Shown piece by piece: positions 19,899 through 29,712 of a stretch of DNA of 64,000 bases. This stretch comes from Caldichromatium japonicum. GTDB lineage: Bacteria > Pseudomonadota > Gammaproteobacteria > Chromatiales > Chromatiaceae. The DNA is taken from NCBI RefSeq assembly GCF_011290485.1, contig NZ_CP048029.1, positions 868,001 through 932,000 of the forward strand, written 5' to 3'. A program made the translations under genes and the position numbers. Each line of letters starts with the position of its first letter. Within the stretch, counting starts at the first letter, position 1. Below the pieces are notes generated by a model. That model was given only the letters and a program-made list of their open reading frames with translations. It was not told the origin of the DNA and made no database searches.

Positions 19899-21569
19899 TT
19901 ATCTCAGGATCAAGAGGGCCATGAGGAGCCCGAGTGTGACCAAATAGAGGGCGCCGTGCTGGGACCAGGGGCGCACCGTACCTATCGGCTCAGTCTGCAA
20001 GGTGCCAACAGAGGCGATAAATTTCGCAAACAGATGGCGCGGGCGTTCGACCAATACCGACCAAGCGGCCAACACCTGTTGCCCGGCCTTGAGATAAGCG
20101 AAGGCGAGCAGCTCCAACCATGCTAGGGCATCGATGCCCATCCCCCAGCGCGTCCGAGGGCGCGGTGCCTTCCGGCCAGCGGCAAGGATCAGGGGGGCGG
20201 CGAGCAAGAGTGCGATCGACGGCGGAAACAGATTGCTTAACCAGCCCGAGGTATCGCCCAGGGCGAAGGGAAAAAGGACGGTGAGGCCGACGAGGAAGAG
20301 CCAGGTGCCGAGGCCCAGGAGCGAGCGGGAGGTCCCTTGAGAGGCCGTCATGGTGCGGGTGGATGATGACTCGATCAGCCAGATGAAACGGATCATCAGA
20401 AGCGCCGTGCCGACCGATGCAAGCGAAAGGATGGAATCGAGCCAGGCCCAATCGGCCACATTAAAAAGCGGTTTGAGCAGTGATTTCACCAAGGCCCCGC
20501 TGGTTAAGGGCACAGCGGCAAGCGCGGCAGCAAGCAGGATCAACCCCAGGCGCACGATGAGGCGCCCGGGTCCTCGGCGATGCAGGTCAAGCCCCAAGAA
20601 CAGACCCGCCTTGACCAGGGCATGGTGTACAGCATAGAGGCCGAGCGCCGCAGTCCCTGCGGTCGCAAGCTCTGGCCTAAGCAGCATCAGGCCCAAGACC
20701 AGGGTAAAGAGCCCCGACTTGCTGATGCTCGAATAAGCGAGGATACGGCGGGGGTCCGACTGGCTAAGGCCCACCCCCAAGGCGATGAGGAGGCTTATCA
20801 GGCCAAGGCCCGCGAGCAACAGCCCCCACGCGGGCAGCGGCGCCTGATCGAGTGGCAGCAGGCGCAGCCAGCCCAAGAGCGCTGCCTTGCTCATTGCTCC
20901 GCTGAGCACTGCAGCGATTGGTGAGGGCGCAATCGCATAGGTCGGCGGCAGCCAGAGATGCAAGGGCATCAGCCCCCCTTTGATCCCCAGGCCAAGGAGC
21001 AGGAGCGCGATTGCCGCCCCATCCGCTTGGGGCGGTACAGGAAAGTGCCAGTCAAGCCCCTGAGCTTGGGCCATCAGGACTAAGGCGGCAAAGAGCGCAA
21101 GCTCGGCGATCAGGGTCATCGCCAGATAGATGCGGGCGGTGCGCCGCTGTCTCTGATCCCCGGGCTCGAGGATCAGGCCATAGGCGGCAAGTCCCATGAC
21201 CGCAAATCCGAGATAAAAGCCCAGCGGCTCTGCAGCCAGGACCAGCCAGAGGTTTCCGCTCAGGGTAATGAGTAACAACACCCGAAAGCGCCGGCCTCCC
21301 TTGAGTGGCATAGGGTCGGACACCAAGGTGAAGGCGGCTGCCGTCCAGACGAGGGCAGTCAGCAGCAAAAAGGGGGCGTTGACTGTATCGAGGACCAGTC
21401 GGGTGCCGAACAGCAACCAGGGCAGTGCTAAGCCCGTATCAGGCGGGAGCAGGACAACAGCAAATGCCGGCAGCGGGGCGATCCAGAGTAGCCAACGCCG
21501 ACCTGGATGAACGACAAGAGGCACCAGGATCAATGGGGTCAAGGTAGCGGCCAGCAGCAACCAGTTCAT
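19899..21569 (-). CDS. Proton-conducting membrane transporter subunit (MrpD/NuoN-like)
   Basis: A 556-residue polytopic membrane protein. It carries the family helices ITLSGNLWLVLAAEPLGFYLGFAVMGLAAYGLIL, the channel core GIKGGLMPLHLWLPPTYAIAPSPIAAVLSGAMSKAALLGWLR with its functional Lys, and SDPRRILAYSSISKSGLFTLVLG with further Lys/His. Members couple cation or proton movement in Mrp antiporters and complex I. Of the four large subunits in this operon it is the only one whose frame is unbroken. The next gene downstream starts 12 bases later and is a decayed paralogue. Confidence 0.85.
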   Translation of the reverse strand: MNWLLLAATLTPLILVPLVVHPGRRWLLWIAPLPAFAVVLLPPDTGLALPWLLFGTRLVLDTVNAPFLLLTALVWTAAAFTLVSDPMPLKGGRRFRVLLLITLSGNLWLVLAAEPLGFYLGFAVMGLAAYGLILEPGDQRQRRTARIYLAMTLIAELALFAALVLMAQAQGLDWHFPVPPQADGAAIALLLLGLGIKGGLMPLHLWLPPTYAIAPSPIAAVLSGAMSKAALLGWLRLLPLDQAPLPAWGLLLAGLGLISLLIALGVGLSQSDPRRILAYSSISKSGLFTLVLGLMLLRPELATAGTAALGLYAVHHALVKAGLFLGLDLHRRGPGRLIVRLGLILLAAALAAVPLTSGALVKSLLKPLFNVADWAWLDSILSLASVGTALLMIRFIWLIESSSTRTMTASQGTSRSLLGLGTWLFLVGLTVLFPFALGDTSGWLSNLFPPSIALLLAAPLILAAGRKAPRPRTRWGMGIDALAWLELLAFAYLKAGQQVLAAWSVLVERPRHLFAKFIASVGTLQTEPIGTVRPWSQHGALYLVTLGLLMALLILR

Positions 21570-21611
21570 AGGATTTCTCGCACATAAACCGTGACCTCGG
21601 TCGCCGGTTAT

Positions 21612-23109
21612 TTATGGTCCATATTCCCGCTCGGCGATCAGGCGTACCCACTCCAAGGGGCTGAAGGGGGCGGCGGCGAATAGACCCGCAGTAAGCGAAA
21701 GTGCAGCCGTCACCAGTGGCGGCCACAGCAATGCGGGTTCGGTCTCCAGGCGGGTCGCAAAGGCATGTTCCTCCGGCCAGCGCTCGGGCCGCGATCTAAA
21801 CCAGGCGCGATAGAGGATCGGCAGGAAATAGGCGGCATTGAGCAGGCTGCTTGCGATCAACACCAGGATGGCCCAGTGCGACCCAGCGTCGGCTGCACCC
21901 AGAGCCAGATACCACTTGGTCACAAAGCCGGCGATCGGCGGGATGCCGATCATCCCGAGCGCCCCAACGGTAAAGGCCAGGGTGGTCCAGGGCAGGCGTC
22001 GGCCCACACCGTTCATCTCACTGACCCGATGGATCCCCAGTGTCTCGGCAAGTTGCCTGCGCAAAAAAACAGGGTGATCTTCATCAGCCCCTGATGCACC
22101 AGATGGACCAGGCCGCCGATGGTTGCGATGGGCCCCAGGATCGAGGCGCCGAAGGCGATATAGGACACCTGGCTGACGGTCGAATAGGCCAGGCGTTTCT
22201 TGAGGCTGTCCTGGCTTAAGGGCTTGAGCGAACCATAGAGGATGGTCGTTGCCGCAAAGACGCCCAGCACATCGAGCAGCCCCAGATGATAGGCAAACTC
22301 CACCCCATAGATGTCATACACGAGACGCACGATCCCAAACGCCCCCGTCTTGACCACGGCAACCGCATGGAGTAGGGCGCTCACCGGCGCCGGTGCCACC
22401 ATCGCCTGCGGCAGCCAGCCGTGCAGGGGTACCAGGGCCGCCTTGACCCCTAGACCGGCAAGCAACAGGAAAAAGATCAGGATGAACTGGGGATGGAGCG
22501 ATTCAGGGGCCGTATCCAATAGACCGTCCTGGGTAAAGTTCAGCGGCCCCATCAGGCCCTGTAGCCACGCTGCACCTGTGAGGAGTACCACCCCGCCGGT
22601 CATGGTATAGGCGAGATAGACGCGGGCGCCACGATCGGCATCAGGCGTGCCGCGGTGTGCGATCAACGGGTAGGTGGACAGGGTGAGGATCTCGTAGAAG
22701 ACGATAAAGGTCAGGAGATTCCCCGAGAGCGCGATCCCTACGGTTGCTGAGACGCACAGGCTAAAAAAACCGAAGAATCGGCTGCGATTGGGTGAGTGCT
22801 CCAGATAGCCGATGGCATAGATGGTGGTGACCAACCACAGTACAGTGGACAGGGTCACGAACAAGAGCGACAGCGCATCGGCGCTCAAGATCAGCTCAAG
22901 CCCAGGAAGGAGCTCAAGGCGACTGATATAGACATGCTCGTGAAAGACCCCCCAGATCATCCAGCCGACCAGGATGAGCTTGGCGATGGCACCAAATAGA
23001 TTGAGCACAGTGCGCAGGAGATGACGCTCCTCGTCCAAAAAAAGATCAGGGCGCCGGGGAGGGCAGAGCTCAATACGATCGCTAGCGGTAGAAAAGCATC
23101 CAGATCCAT
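21612..23109 (-). pseudogene. Mrp/NuoL-like large subunit, two single-base frameshifts
   Basis: Reconstructed start MDLDAFLPLAIVLSSALPGALIFF (ATG at 23109). The frame breaks in a run of seven T; one more T would continue directly into LDEERHLLRTVLNLFGAIAK. The main part has the conserved FVTLSTVLWLVTTIYAIGY, AALVPLHGWLPQAMVAPAPVSALLHAVAVVKTG, and LAYSTVSQVSYIAFG. A second break follows ITLFFCAGN near 22048. One missing base would restore LAETLGIHRVSEMNGVGRRLPW, and the rest runs on to EREYGP. Both lesions are one-base losses, so recent decay or base-calling error must be considered. Confidence 0.8.
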
Positions 23110-23113
23110 GGTG

Positions 23114-24569
23114 TCAGACCCCAAGTAGATGGGTGATGGGTCTTGCGGCCAATCCAACCCCGAGCAGCGAGAGCGCAGCCAAGATGAGCGCCGGAAGCTC
23201 AGTACGGGCATCGGTGACGAAGTGCGCGGGCGTAGGCTCGCGAGTAAAGGCGCGGGCCAATATTCGAAAGACATAACCCACGGCAAGCAGGGTCCCGAGC
23301 ATGACCACCGGTACCCACCACCACTGGCCCGAGACGATGGCGGTCTGAATCAGGAGCCATTTGGCGAAAAAGGTCCCGCTCGGCGGCAGGCCGATGAGCG
23401 CCGCCCCCGCAAGCCCCAAAGCAAAGGTCGCTGCCGGTAGGCTTTGCGCCGCGCCGCCAAGCTCAAGGATACGATCATGGCCAGTGGTCTTTTGCACCAA
23501 CCCTGCCGCAAGAAAAAAGCCTGCCTTGGCGAGTCCATGGGTCAGGGCCAACAGCACCCAGGCGGCAAGCAGGGAGGCACGCGCGTCCTCATCAAGGGTT
23601 GCGTGGAACAACGGCAAAAACATGGCGAGATAGCCGATCTGGGCCACGGTCGAATAGGCCGCAAGCAGCTTGAGCCGCTCGGCGCACAGGGCCTGCCAAG
23701 ACCCCCAAAGGACCGCGATCCCACCCAGAAGACCCAAGAGCATCGCGACTGAGACGTTGGCGATCCCGGCAAATAGGTCCAGCCACAGGCGCAGGATGAG
23801 ATAGATCGCCGCCTTGACCACCAGGGCCGAAAGGGCCGCGCTGACCGGCGCCGGTGCTGCTGCATGGGCAGGCGGCAACCAAAAGTGCAGGGGAAACAGG
23901 GCCGCCTTTAACAACACCCCCCCGATCATCAGGGCGCAAGCGGCATCGCTGGCAGGGGCGGGGGTCAATGACTCGGCGACCTGGATGAGATCCAGGCTAC
24001 CGTAAGCGATATAGGCTACCGTAAGCGATATAGAGTAGGCTCACCCCCAGGAGATAGGTCATAGACCCTGCGAGCCCAAACAGGAGATAGCGCAGATTGG
24101 CTGCAACGGCCTCGCGAGTCCCGCCGAGCGCTCCTAGCGCCCCTGCCGACATGCCAATGAGCTCGAGGGTCACATAGAGATTGAACAGATCCCCCGAGAC
24201 CCAGAGGGCATTGAGCCCCGTCCACAGCAAAAACCACAAGGGCCAGAAATGTGGGCTGGTCTTGCTGGCGGCGAAATAACCGTTGGCATGGATGCTGACC
24301 CCCAGCCCCACCAGATTGACCATGACTAAGAAGGCTGCCGCCAGACCATCAGCGCGCAGGCTGATCCCCAGCGGCACGCCCCAGCCGCCGAGGTCAGAGA
24401 CCAAGGGCCCGCGCTCCATCACCGCAAAGACCAGCCATAGAGCGTTCAATGTAACGCCGACGGCCATGGGTATCCCAATTGCCGGTGCCCAGCGCGGGGA
24501 CATGGCAGTCAACAAGGCGCCGAGGAGCGGCCAAGCGACCGCCAAGGCCAAGAGGTCAAGCATGGTCAC
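23114..24569 (-). pseudogene. mrpD: MrpD-like subunit split by a 19-bp tandem duplication
   Basis: The first part (24569 down to about 24000) encodes a normal MrpD N-terminus with SGDLFNLYVTLELIGMSAGAL and SMTYLLGVSLLYIAYGSL. It then terminates at once because a 19-bp unit is duplicated. Removing one copy gives the continuous sequence IAYGSLDLIQVAESLTPAPA and leads straight into GGVLLKAALFPLHFWLPPAHAAAP. The conserved LLAAYSTVAQIGYLAMF and GLAKAGFFLAAGL follow, to the end. The second part is otherwise intact. The gene is one tandem-repeat contraction away from being functional. Confidence 0.88.
23995..24032. repeat. Exact 19-bp tandem duplication in the mrpD-like gene
   Basis: Two adjacent identical copies of GGCTACCGTAAGCGATATA (23995-24013 and 24014-24032). 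Because 19 is not a multiple of three, the second copy shifts the frame and creates an early stop in the mrpD-like gene. Confidence 0.95.
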
Positions 24570-24852
24570 GCTCCTCCAGGCGCCGACCGAAGGCCAACGC
24601 CAGGGCGGTGGCGCTCACCGCAACCACGATCCCCGTCAGCACCAGGGCATGCGGTACGGGGTCAGGCGTCTGCTCGAGACCGCGATAGGCGATCGCGACC
24701 AGGACATGAAAGACACCAGAGCCCATGACATTGAGCGCGATCAGTTTGCGCGAGAGCCCATCATGGACAATGAATGACCAGAGGCCCAGGAGAAACAGTA
24801 CCAGGCCCAGCCCGCCATAGAGCACCTGGGTGATCAGGATCTCAGAGTCCAT
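24556..24852 (-). CDS. mrpC: Mrp antiporter subunit C (NuoK-like)
   Basis: A 98-residue membrane protein with three hydrophobic segments. It has the NuoK/MrpC pattern: YGGLGLVLFLLGLWSFIVHDGLSRKLIALNVMGSGVFHVLVA followed by DPVPHALVLTGIVVAVSATALALAF. It overlaps the stop of mrpD-like by 14 bases and the start of the preceding MrpB-like gene by 11 bases, so translation is probably coupled. In Mrp complexes C forms part of the membrane scaffold between the A and D subunits. Confidence 0.88.
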   Translation of the reverse strand: MDSEILITQVLYGGLGLVLFLLGLWSFIVHDGLSRKLIALNVMGSGVFHVLVAIAYRGLEQTPDPVPHALVLTGIVVAVSATALALAFGRRLEERDHA

Positions 24853-25519
24853 GGGACCTTCCTGCAGAGGGATGCCCGCCGAGGAAGGCCGCAGCGAGGA
24901 TGAGGCCGATGCTGAGCGTAGCCGCGGTCTCGATGGTCAGGATCAGCCATTTGGCGATCGCCTTGGGATAGGTCAGGAAACCAAGGCCTAAGAGCATACA
25001 GCCCAAGCCCATCAGCACGAATACGAGGGTGCCCGAGGTGGCCAGGAGGCGTTGATGGGATTCCGCAGGCAGGCCGCCGGTGGGATGACCGGCCAAGGCC
25101 AGGGTCACACCAGCAGCACCGAAGAGCGCGCCTGCTTGAAAGGCACCGCCTGGGGCCTGACCGCCGACCCAGAGGAGATAACCGCCAGCGATGATCAGCA
25201 TGGGCACCACCCAACCCACGAGGTTTGTAAGCAACAGGCCAGGCGGCGGATAGGGCAAGGCGGCAGGGCAGAGCGACCAGATACCGAGCAAGGCCGTCAG
25301 GAGTACGGCCAGTTCGAGCAGGGTGTCATAGCCGCGGAAATTGAGCAGGACCGAGGTCACTGGGTTGCTTGCACCCGATTCAGGCACCTGCACCAGGGCG
25401 ATCTCGGCTAGGCGCACGCCGGAGTGTCCGCTCAAACCATCCCATAGCGCCCAGCCCAGAAAGGCGCCCAAGGCGACGACCAACACCTTGACCAGCAGGC
25501 TCAGCAGGGATGAGCTCAT
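24842..25519 (-). CDS. mrpB: MrpB-type subunit (MnhB domain) with N-terminal extension
   Basis: A 225-residue membrane protein. The C-terminal half has the MnhB pattern VGWVVPMLIIAGGYLLWVGGQAPGGAFQAGALFGAAG. The N-terminal half (NPVTSVLLNFRGYDTLLELAVLLTALLGIWSL) matches the part that in classical systems is the end of MrpA or a separate MbhE-like segment. In this operon the large MrpA of Firmicutes is therefore split among DUF4040, this gene and the NuoL-like gene, as in group-2 or Mbh-like clusters. It overlaps its neighbours by a few bases. Confidence 0.82.
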   Translation of the reverse strand: MSSSLLSLLVKVLVVALGAFLGWALWDGLSGHSGVRLAEIALVQVPESGASNPVTSVLLNFRGYDTLLELAVLLTALLGIWSLCPAALPYPPPGLLLTNLVGWVVPMLIIAGGYLLWVGGQAPGGAFQAGALFGAAGVTLALAGHPTGGLPAESHQRLLATSGTLVFVLMGLGCMLLGLGFLTYPKAIAKWLILTIETAATLSIGLILAAAFLGGHPSAGRSHGL

Positions 25520-25782
25520 GGTGGGCCCTCGCCGTCTGGCTTGCGCGCCGCGCGCTGTCCAGCGCCGAGCATCAGGGCGCCCGAGAGCCCGGCACCGATC
25601 GCCGCCTCGGCCAAGGCGAGATCTGGAGCCCGCAGGCGCGCCCAGACCAGTGCCAGTAAAAGGCCGAAGGCGATGAAAAAGATCGTCCCCCGCCGCGGTT
25701 CTTGACTGCTCGAGGCAGCGAATGCGAGGGTCAAGAGGTTGATCGATAGCAAGAGATCGAAACCAAGTAAAAGCAGATTCAT
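25516..25782 (-). CDS. DUF4040 (MbhD-like) small membrane subunit
   Basis: An 88-residue protein, mostly three hydrophobic segments. LLALVWARLRAPDLALAEAAIGAGLSGALML is the DUF4040 signature, corresponding to a C-terminal part of MrpA or to MbhD of membrane-bound hydrogenases. The start overlaps the end of mrpG and the stop overlaps the start of the MrpB-like gene, each by 4 bases. Confidence 0.82.
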   Translation of the reverse strand: MNLLLLGFDLLLSINLLTLAFAASSSQEPRRGTIFFIAFGLLLALVWARLRAPDLALAEAAIGAGLSGALMLGAGQRAARKPDGEGPP

Positions 25783-26081
25783 CGGTCGTCCTGATAAGAC
25801 TTGCTGCGCAATGCGCGCTGGGCGATCAGATGGGCGCCGGTGGCGCTTGCAATGAGCACAAACAGCCAGATCAGGAGCAGCTTGAACGCGCGCAGCGGCT
25901 GATCGGGTGTCTGGAACACGAGACCCAGGATCACCAGGCCCAGATCCAGATTGTCGGCCTTGGTCAGGGCATGTAGCCGGGTCAGCAGGTCGGGTAGTCG
26001 CAAAAGACCCAGGGTGCCGGCGAGAAAGAACAAGAGGCCAGCCATGAGACAGAATGCCGAGAGTAGATACAGGGCCATCAT
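25779..26081 (-). CDS. mrpG: Mrp antiporter subunit G
   Basis: A 100-residue protein with three hydrophobic segments and the MrpG motif FFLAGTLGLLRLPDLLTRLHALTKADNLDLGL, followed by LIASATGAHLIAQRAL. It overlaps mrpF by 4 bases and the DUF4040 gene by 4 bases, so it belongs to a tightly coupled operon. Confidence 0.93.
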   Translation of the reverse strand: MMALYLLSAFCLMAGLLFFLAGTLGLLRLPDLLTRLHALTKADNLDLGLVILGLVFQTPDQPLRAFKLLLIWLFVLIASATGAHLIAQRALRSKSYQDDR

Positions 26082-26332
26082 GGGTGCTTACGGGTAAAGG
26101 CGATTGTGGTCACCGCGGCCAGCAGCGCAAAGACCAGGGCGACATCGATCAAGGCAGGGACCTGGATGACAGAGGACAGCACCACCAAGACCCCGATCCC
26201 CGAGGTCCCCAGCAACTGGGCGGCGAGCAGGCGATCGGCAGGCGTTGGGCCCAGAACGACGCGGATCAGACCCACGCTGATGGTCGCAAGCAGCATCAGG
26301 GCGATGGCGAGATTCAACTCGGCAAGCGGCAT
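26078..26332 (-). CDS. mrpF: Mrp antiporter subunit F
   Basis: An 84-residue membrane protein with VGLIRVVLGPTPADRLLAAQLLGTSGIGVLVVLS and IDVALVFALLAAVTTIAF, the MrpF pattern. It follows mrpE by 48 bases and overlaps mrpG by 4. The role is structural within the antiporter membrane complex. Confidence 0.92.
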   Translation of the reverse strand: MPLAELNLAIALMLLATISVGLIRVVLGPTPADRLLAAQLLGTSGIGVLVVLSSVIQVPALIDVALVFALLAAVTTIAFTRKHP

Positions 26333-26380
26333 GGCAGCAGTGCCTTGTTTTATGGCACGGTCGGTTTCGTCATGGATAGT

Positions 26381-26887
26381 CTAGTCGGGCGTCTTCGCCC
26401 AGGGCTCGCCGAAGAGCGAGCCGATGCGCCGCTCGAGGTGTGCGATCTCGAACTCGAGGGCATTGGGGTCGCTGGCATCCAAGGCATGGAGGATCAGGGT
26501 ATCCCCCTCGAGGTCGGCGCTGAGGGTCCCGGGCAGGAGACTGATGGAAGCGAGCAACAACACCCGCTCTGAAGGATTGATCAACCTGAGGCGATAGGGA
26601 TGCAACCCAGGCGCGATCCGCATCTGCGGCTGCAACACCCGCCAGGCGACATCGACCCCGCCTTTGAGCGAACTCCAGAAGAAAAAGGGGATGAAGGCCA
26701 AGGCGGGACCCAGATGCGGTTGACCTGCGCCCTCAGGTCTTAAACGCCAACTCGCCAGGCTTGCCGCGATCACCGCAGAGATGCCGATCAGCCAAGAGGC
26801 AGGATCGGTACCGGCGATGACCACCCAGACGCCAGCAAACAGCCCAAGGCGCAGGGTAAGGGCGGCGGGGCTCTGCGAGATCTTCAT
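26381..26887 (-). CDS. mrpE: Mrp antiporter subunit E
   Basis: A 168-residue protein; the start MKISQSPAALTLRLGLFAGVW is chosen because residues upstream in the frame are not family-like. It has two hydrophobic segments, then IPFFFWSSLKGGVDVAWRVLQPQM and LLASISLLPGTLSADLEGDTLILHALD, as in MnhE. It is the first gene of the operon, so the promoter should lie in the 149 bases between it and the Uma2 gene. Confidence 0.9.
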   Translation of the reverse strand: MKISQSPAALTLRLGLFAGVWVVIAGTDPASWLIGISAVIAASLASWRLRPEGAGQPHLGPALAFIPFFFWSSLKGGVDVAWRVLQPQMRIAPGLHPYRLRLINPSERVLLLASISLLPGTLSADLEGDTLILHALDASDPNALEFEIAHLERRIGSLFGEPWAKTPD

Positions 26888-27036
26888 TACGTCCTCCAGC
26901 TTGCACGATGCGCCCAACAAGGCTGCCCAGTGAAACAGCAATCGAGTTCCCAACAATCGATATTTGTCCAGCTCGTTGGAGCTGTGCTCGAAAAAAAACA
27001 CACGGGCCGCTTAGAGCCGTTCCTGACAGCACAGGT

Positions 27037-27627
27037 TCACTGAGGCCCTTCCATCGCCTCAGGCCCTGGCCAATTGATCTCAAGCCCAGGGAAGATCCCC
27101 ACCGCTGTAAATCCAGTCAATTCAGCCACCTCGGGCTTACCAAATGAACCATCGGGCCCCAAGCGATAGATGGTCAATAGCCGATCGCTGGGGTGCAAAA
27201 GCCAGTATTCGCGCACTCCATGCCGCTCATAGAGGGCACGTTTGCGGATGTGGTCGTGCGCGGCGCTCGAGGGGGAGAGGATCTCGATGATCCAATCCGG
27301 GGCGCCGCGGCAGCCTTTGTCATCGAGCTTGGTGGGGTCGCAGATGACGGCGAGGTCCGGCTGGACCACAGTGTCGATCTCATCGTCCGACTCCTGAGCG
27401 TGCGGCAGACGGACATCAAAGGGCGCGACATAGACTCGGCAAGATGAGTTCGCAAGCTTAGGGTGGATCTGCGCAGCCAGTTCGACCACGAACTCCTGAT
27501 GGAGGCGCGAAGGGGCAGGGCTCATGGCGAATGCCTGGCCGTCAATCAGCTCCCAGCGTTCTCCCTCCGGCCAACGGCAATAATCGGCATAGGTAAAGCG
27601 ACCCGATTTGCTGGCTGGCTGCAACAT
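27037..27627 (-). CDS. Uma2-family (DUF820) putative endonuclease
   Basis: A 196-residue protein. The start MLQPASKSGRFTYADYC is chosen for the GGAG ribosome-binding site seven bases upstream. Family marks are YADYCRWPEGERWELIDG, VVQPDLAVICD, GAPDWIIEILSPSSAAHD, and KRALYERHGVREYWLLHP. The acidic residues and E-x-L fit a PD-(D/E)XK fold. Such genes are common in cyanobacteria and some purple bacteria and have no established role. It stands alone between the pgm terminator and the Mrp operon. Confidence 0.85.
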   Translation of the reverse strand: MLQPASKSGRFTYADYCRWPEGERWELIDGQAFAMSPAPSRLHQEFVVELAAQIHPKLANSSCRVYVAPFDVRLPHAQESDDEIDTVVQPDLAVICDPTKLDDKGCRGAPDWIIEILSPSSAAHDHIRKRALYERHGVREYWLLHPSDRLLTIYRLGPDGSFGKPEVAELTGFTAVGIFPGLEINWPGPEAMEGPQ

Positions 27628-27673
27628 CTGAAATCTCCAGGCGACCGAATTGTCTTTTTCAAGATAAGGCACA

Positions 27674-27700
27674 TAAAAAAGACCCGGCAGGCACCGGGTC
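27674..27700 (-). terminator. Rho-independent terminator after pgm
   Basis: On the minus strand GACCCGG-TGCCTG-CCGGGTC is followed by TTTTTT. It lies 178 bases past the pgm stop and about 45 bases before the Uma2 start. A second hairpin, GTCTCTC/GAGAGAC, lies just before it (27704-27724). Confidence 0.85.
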
Positions 27701-27877
27701 AAGGGTCTCTCGTGGAAGAGAGACGAGGAGGACTTCAAATGCACCGGCGGGACCGGAATCAAAAGGCACCAGTCATGGTGATGACTCGCTGAGCTGATTC
27801 AAAGTTTAGACGATTTTCGACAATTGCAATGGGTCCAGAAGATTTTTTCAGGCGCATATACCCAAGGGCCATTCACT

Positions 27878-29674
<1,797 letters not shown>

Positions 29675-29712
29675 TCAACAGAACCTTGTTACTGAAGTTG
29701 GCAGATCCTCAA

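Noticed and set aside
27704..27724. Second hairpin GTCTCTC/GAGAGAC near the pgm terminator considered as a separate terminator.
   Set aside because: No T-run follows it on either strand; it may simply reinforce the neighbouring terminator.
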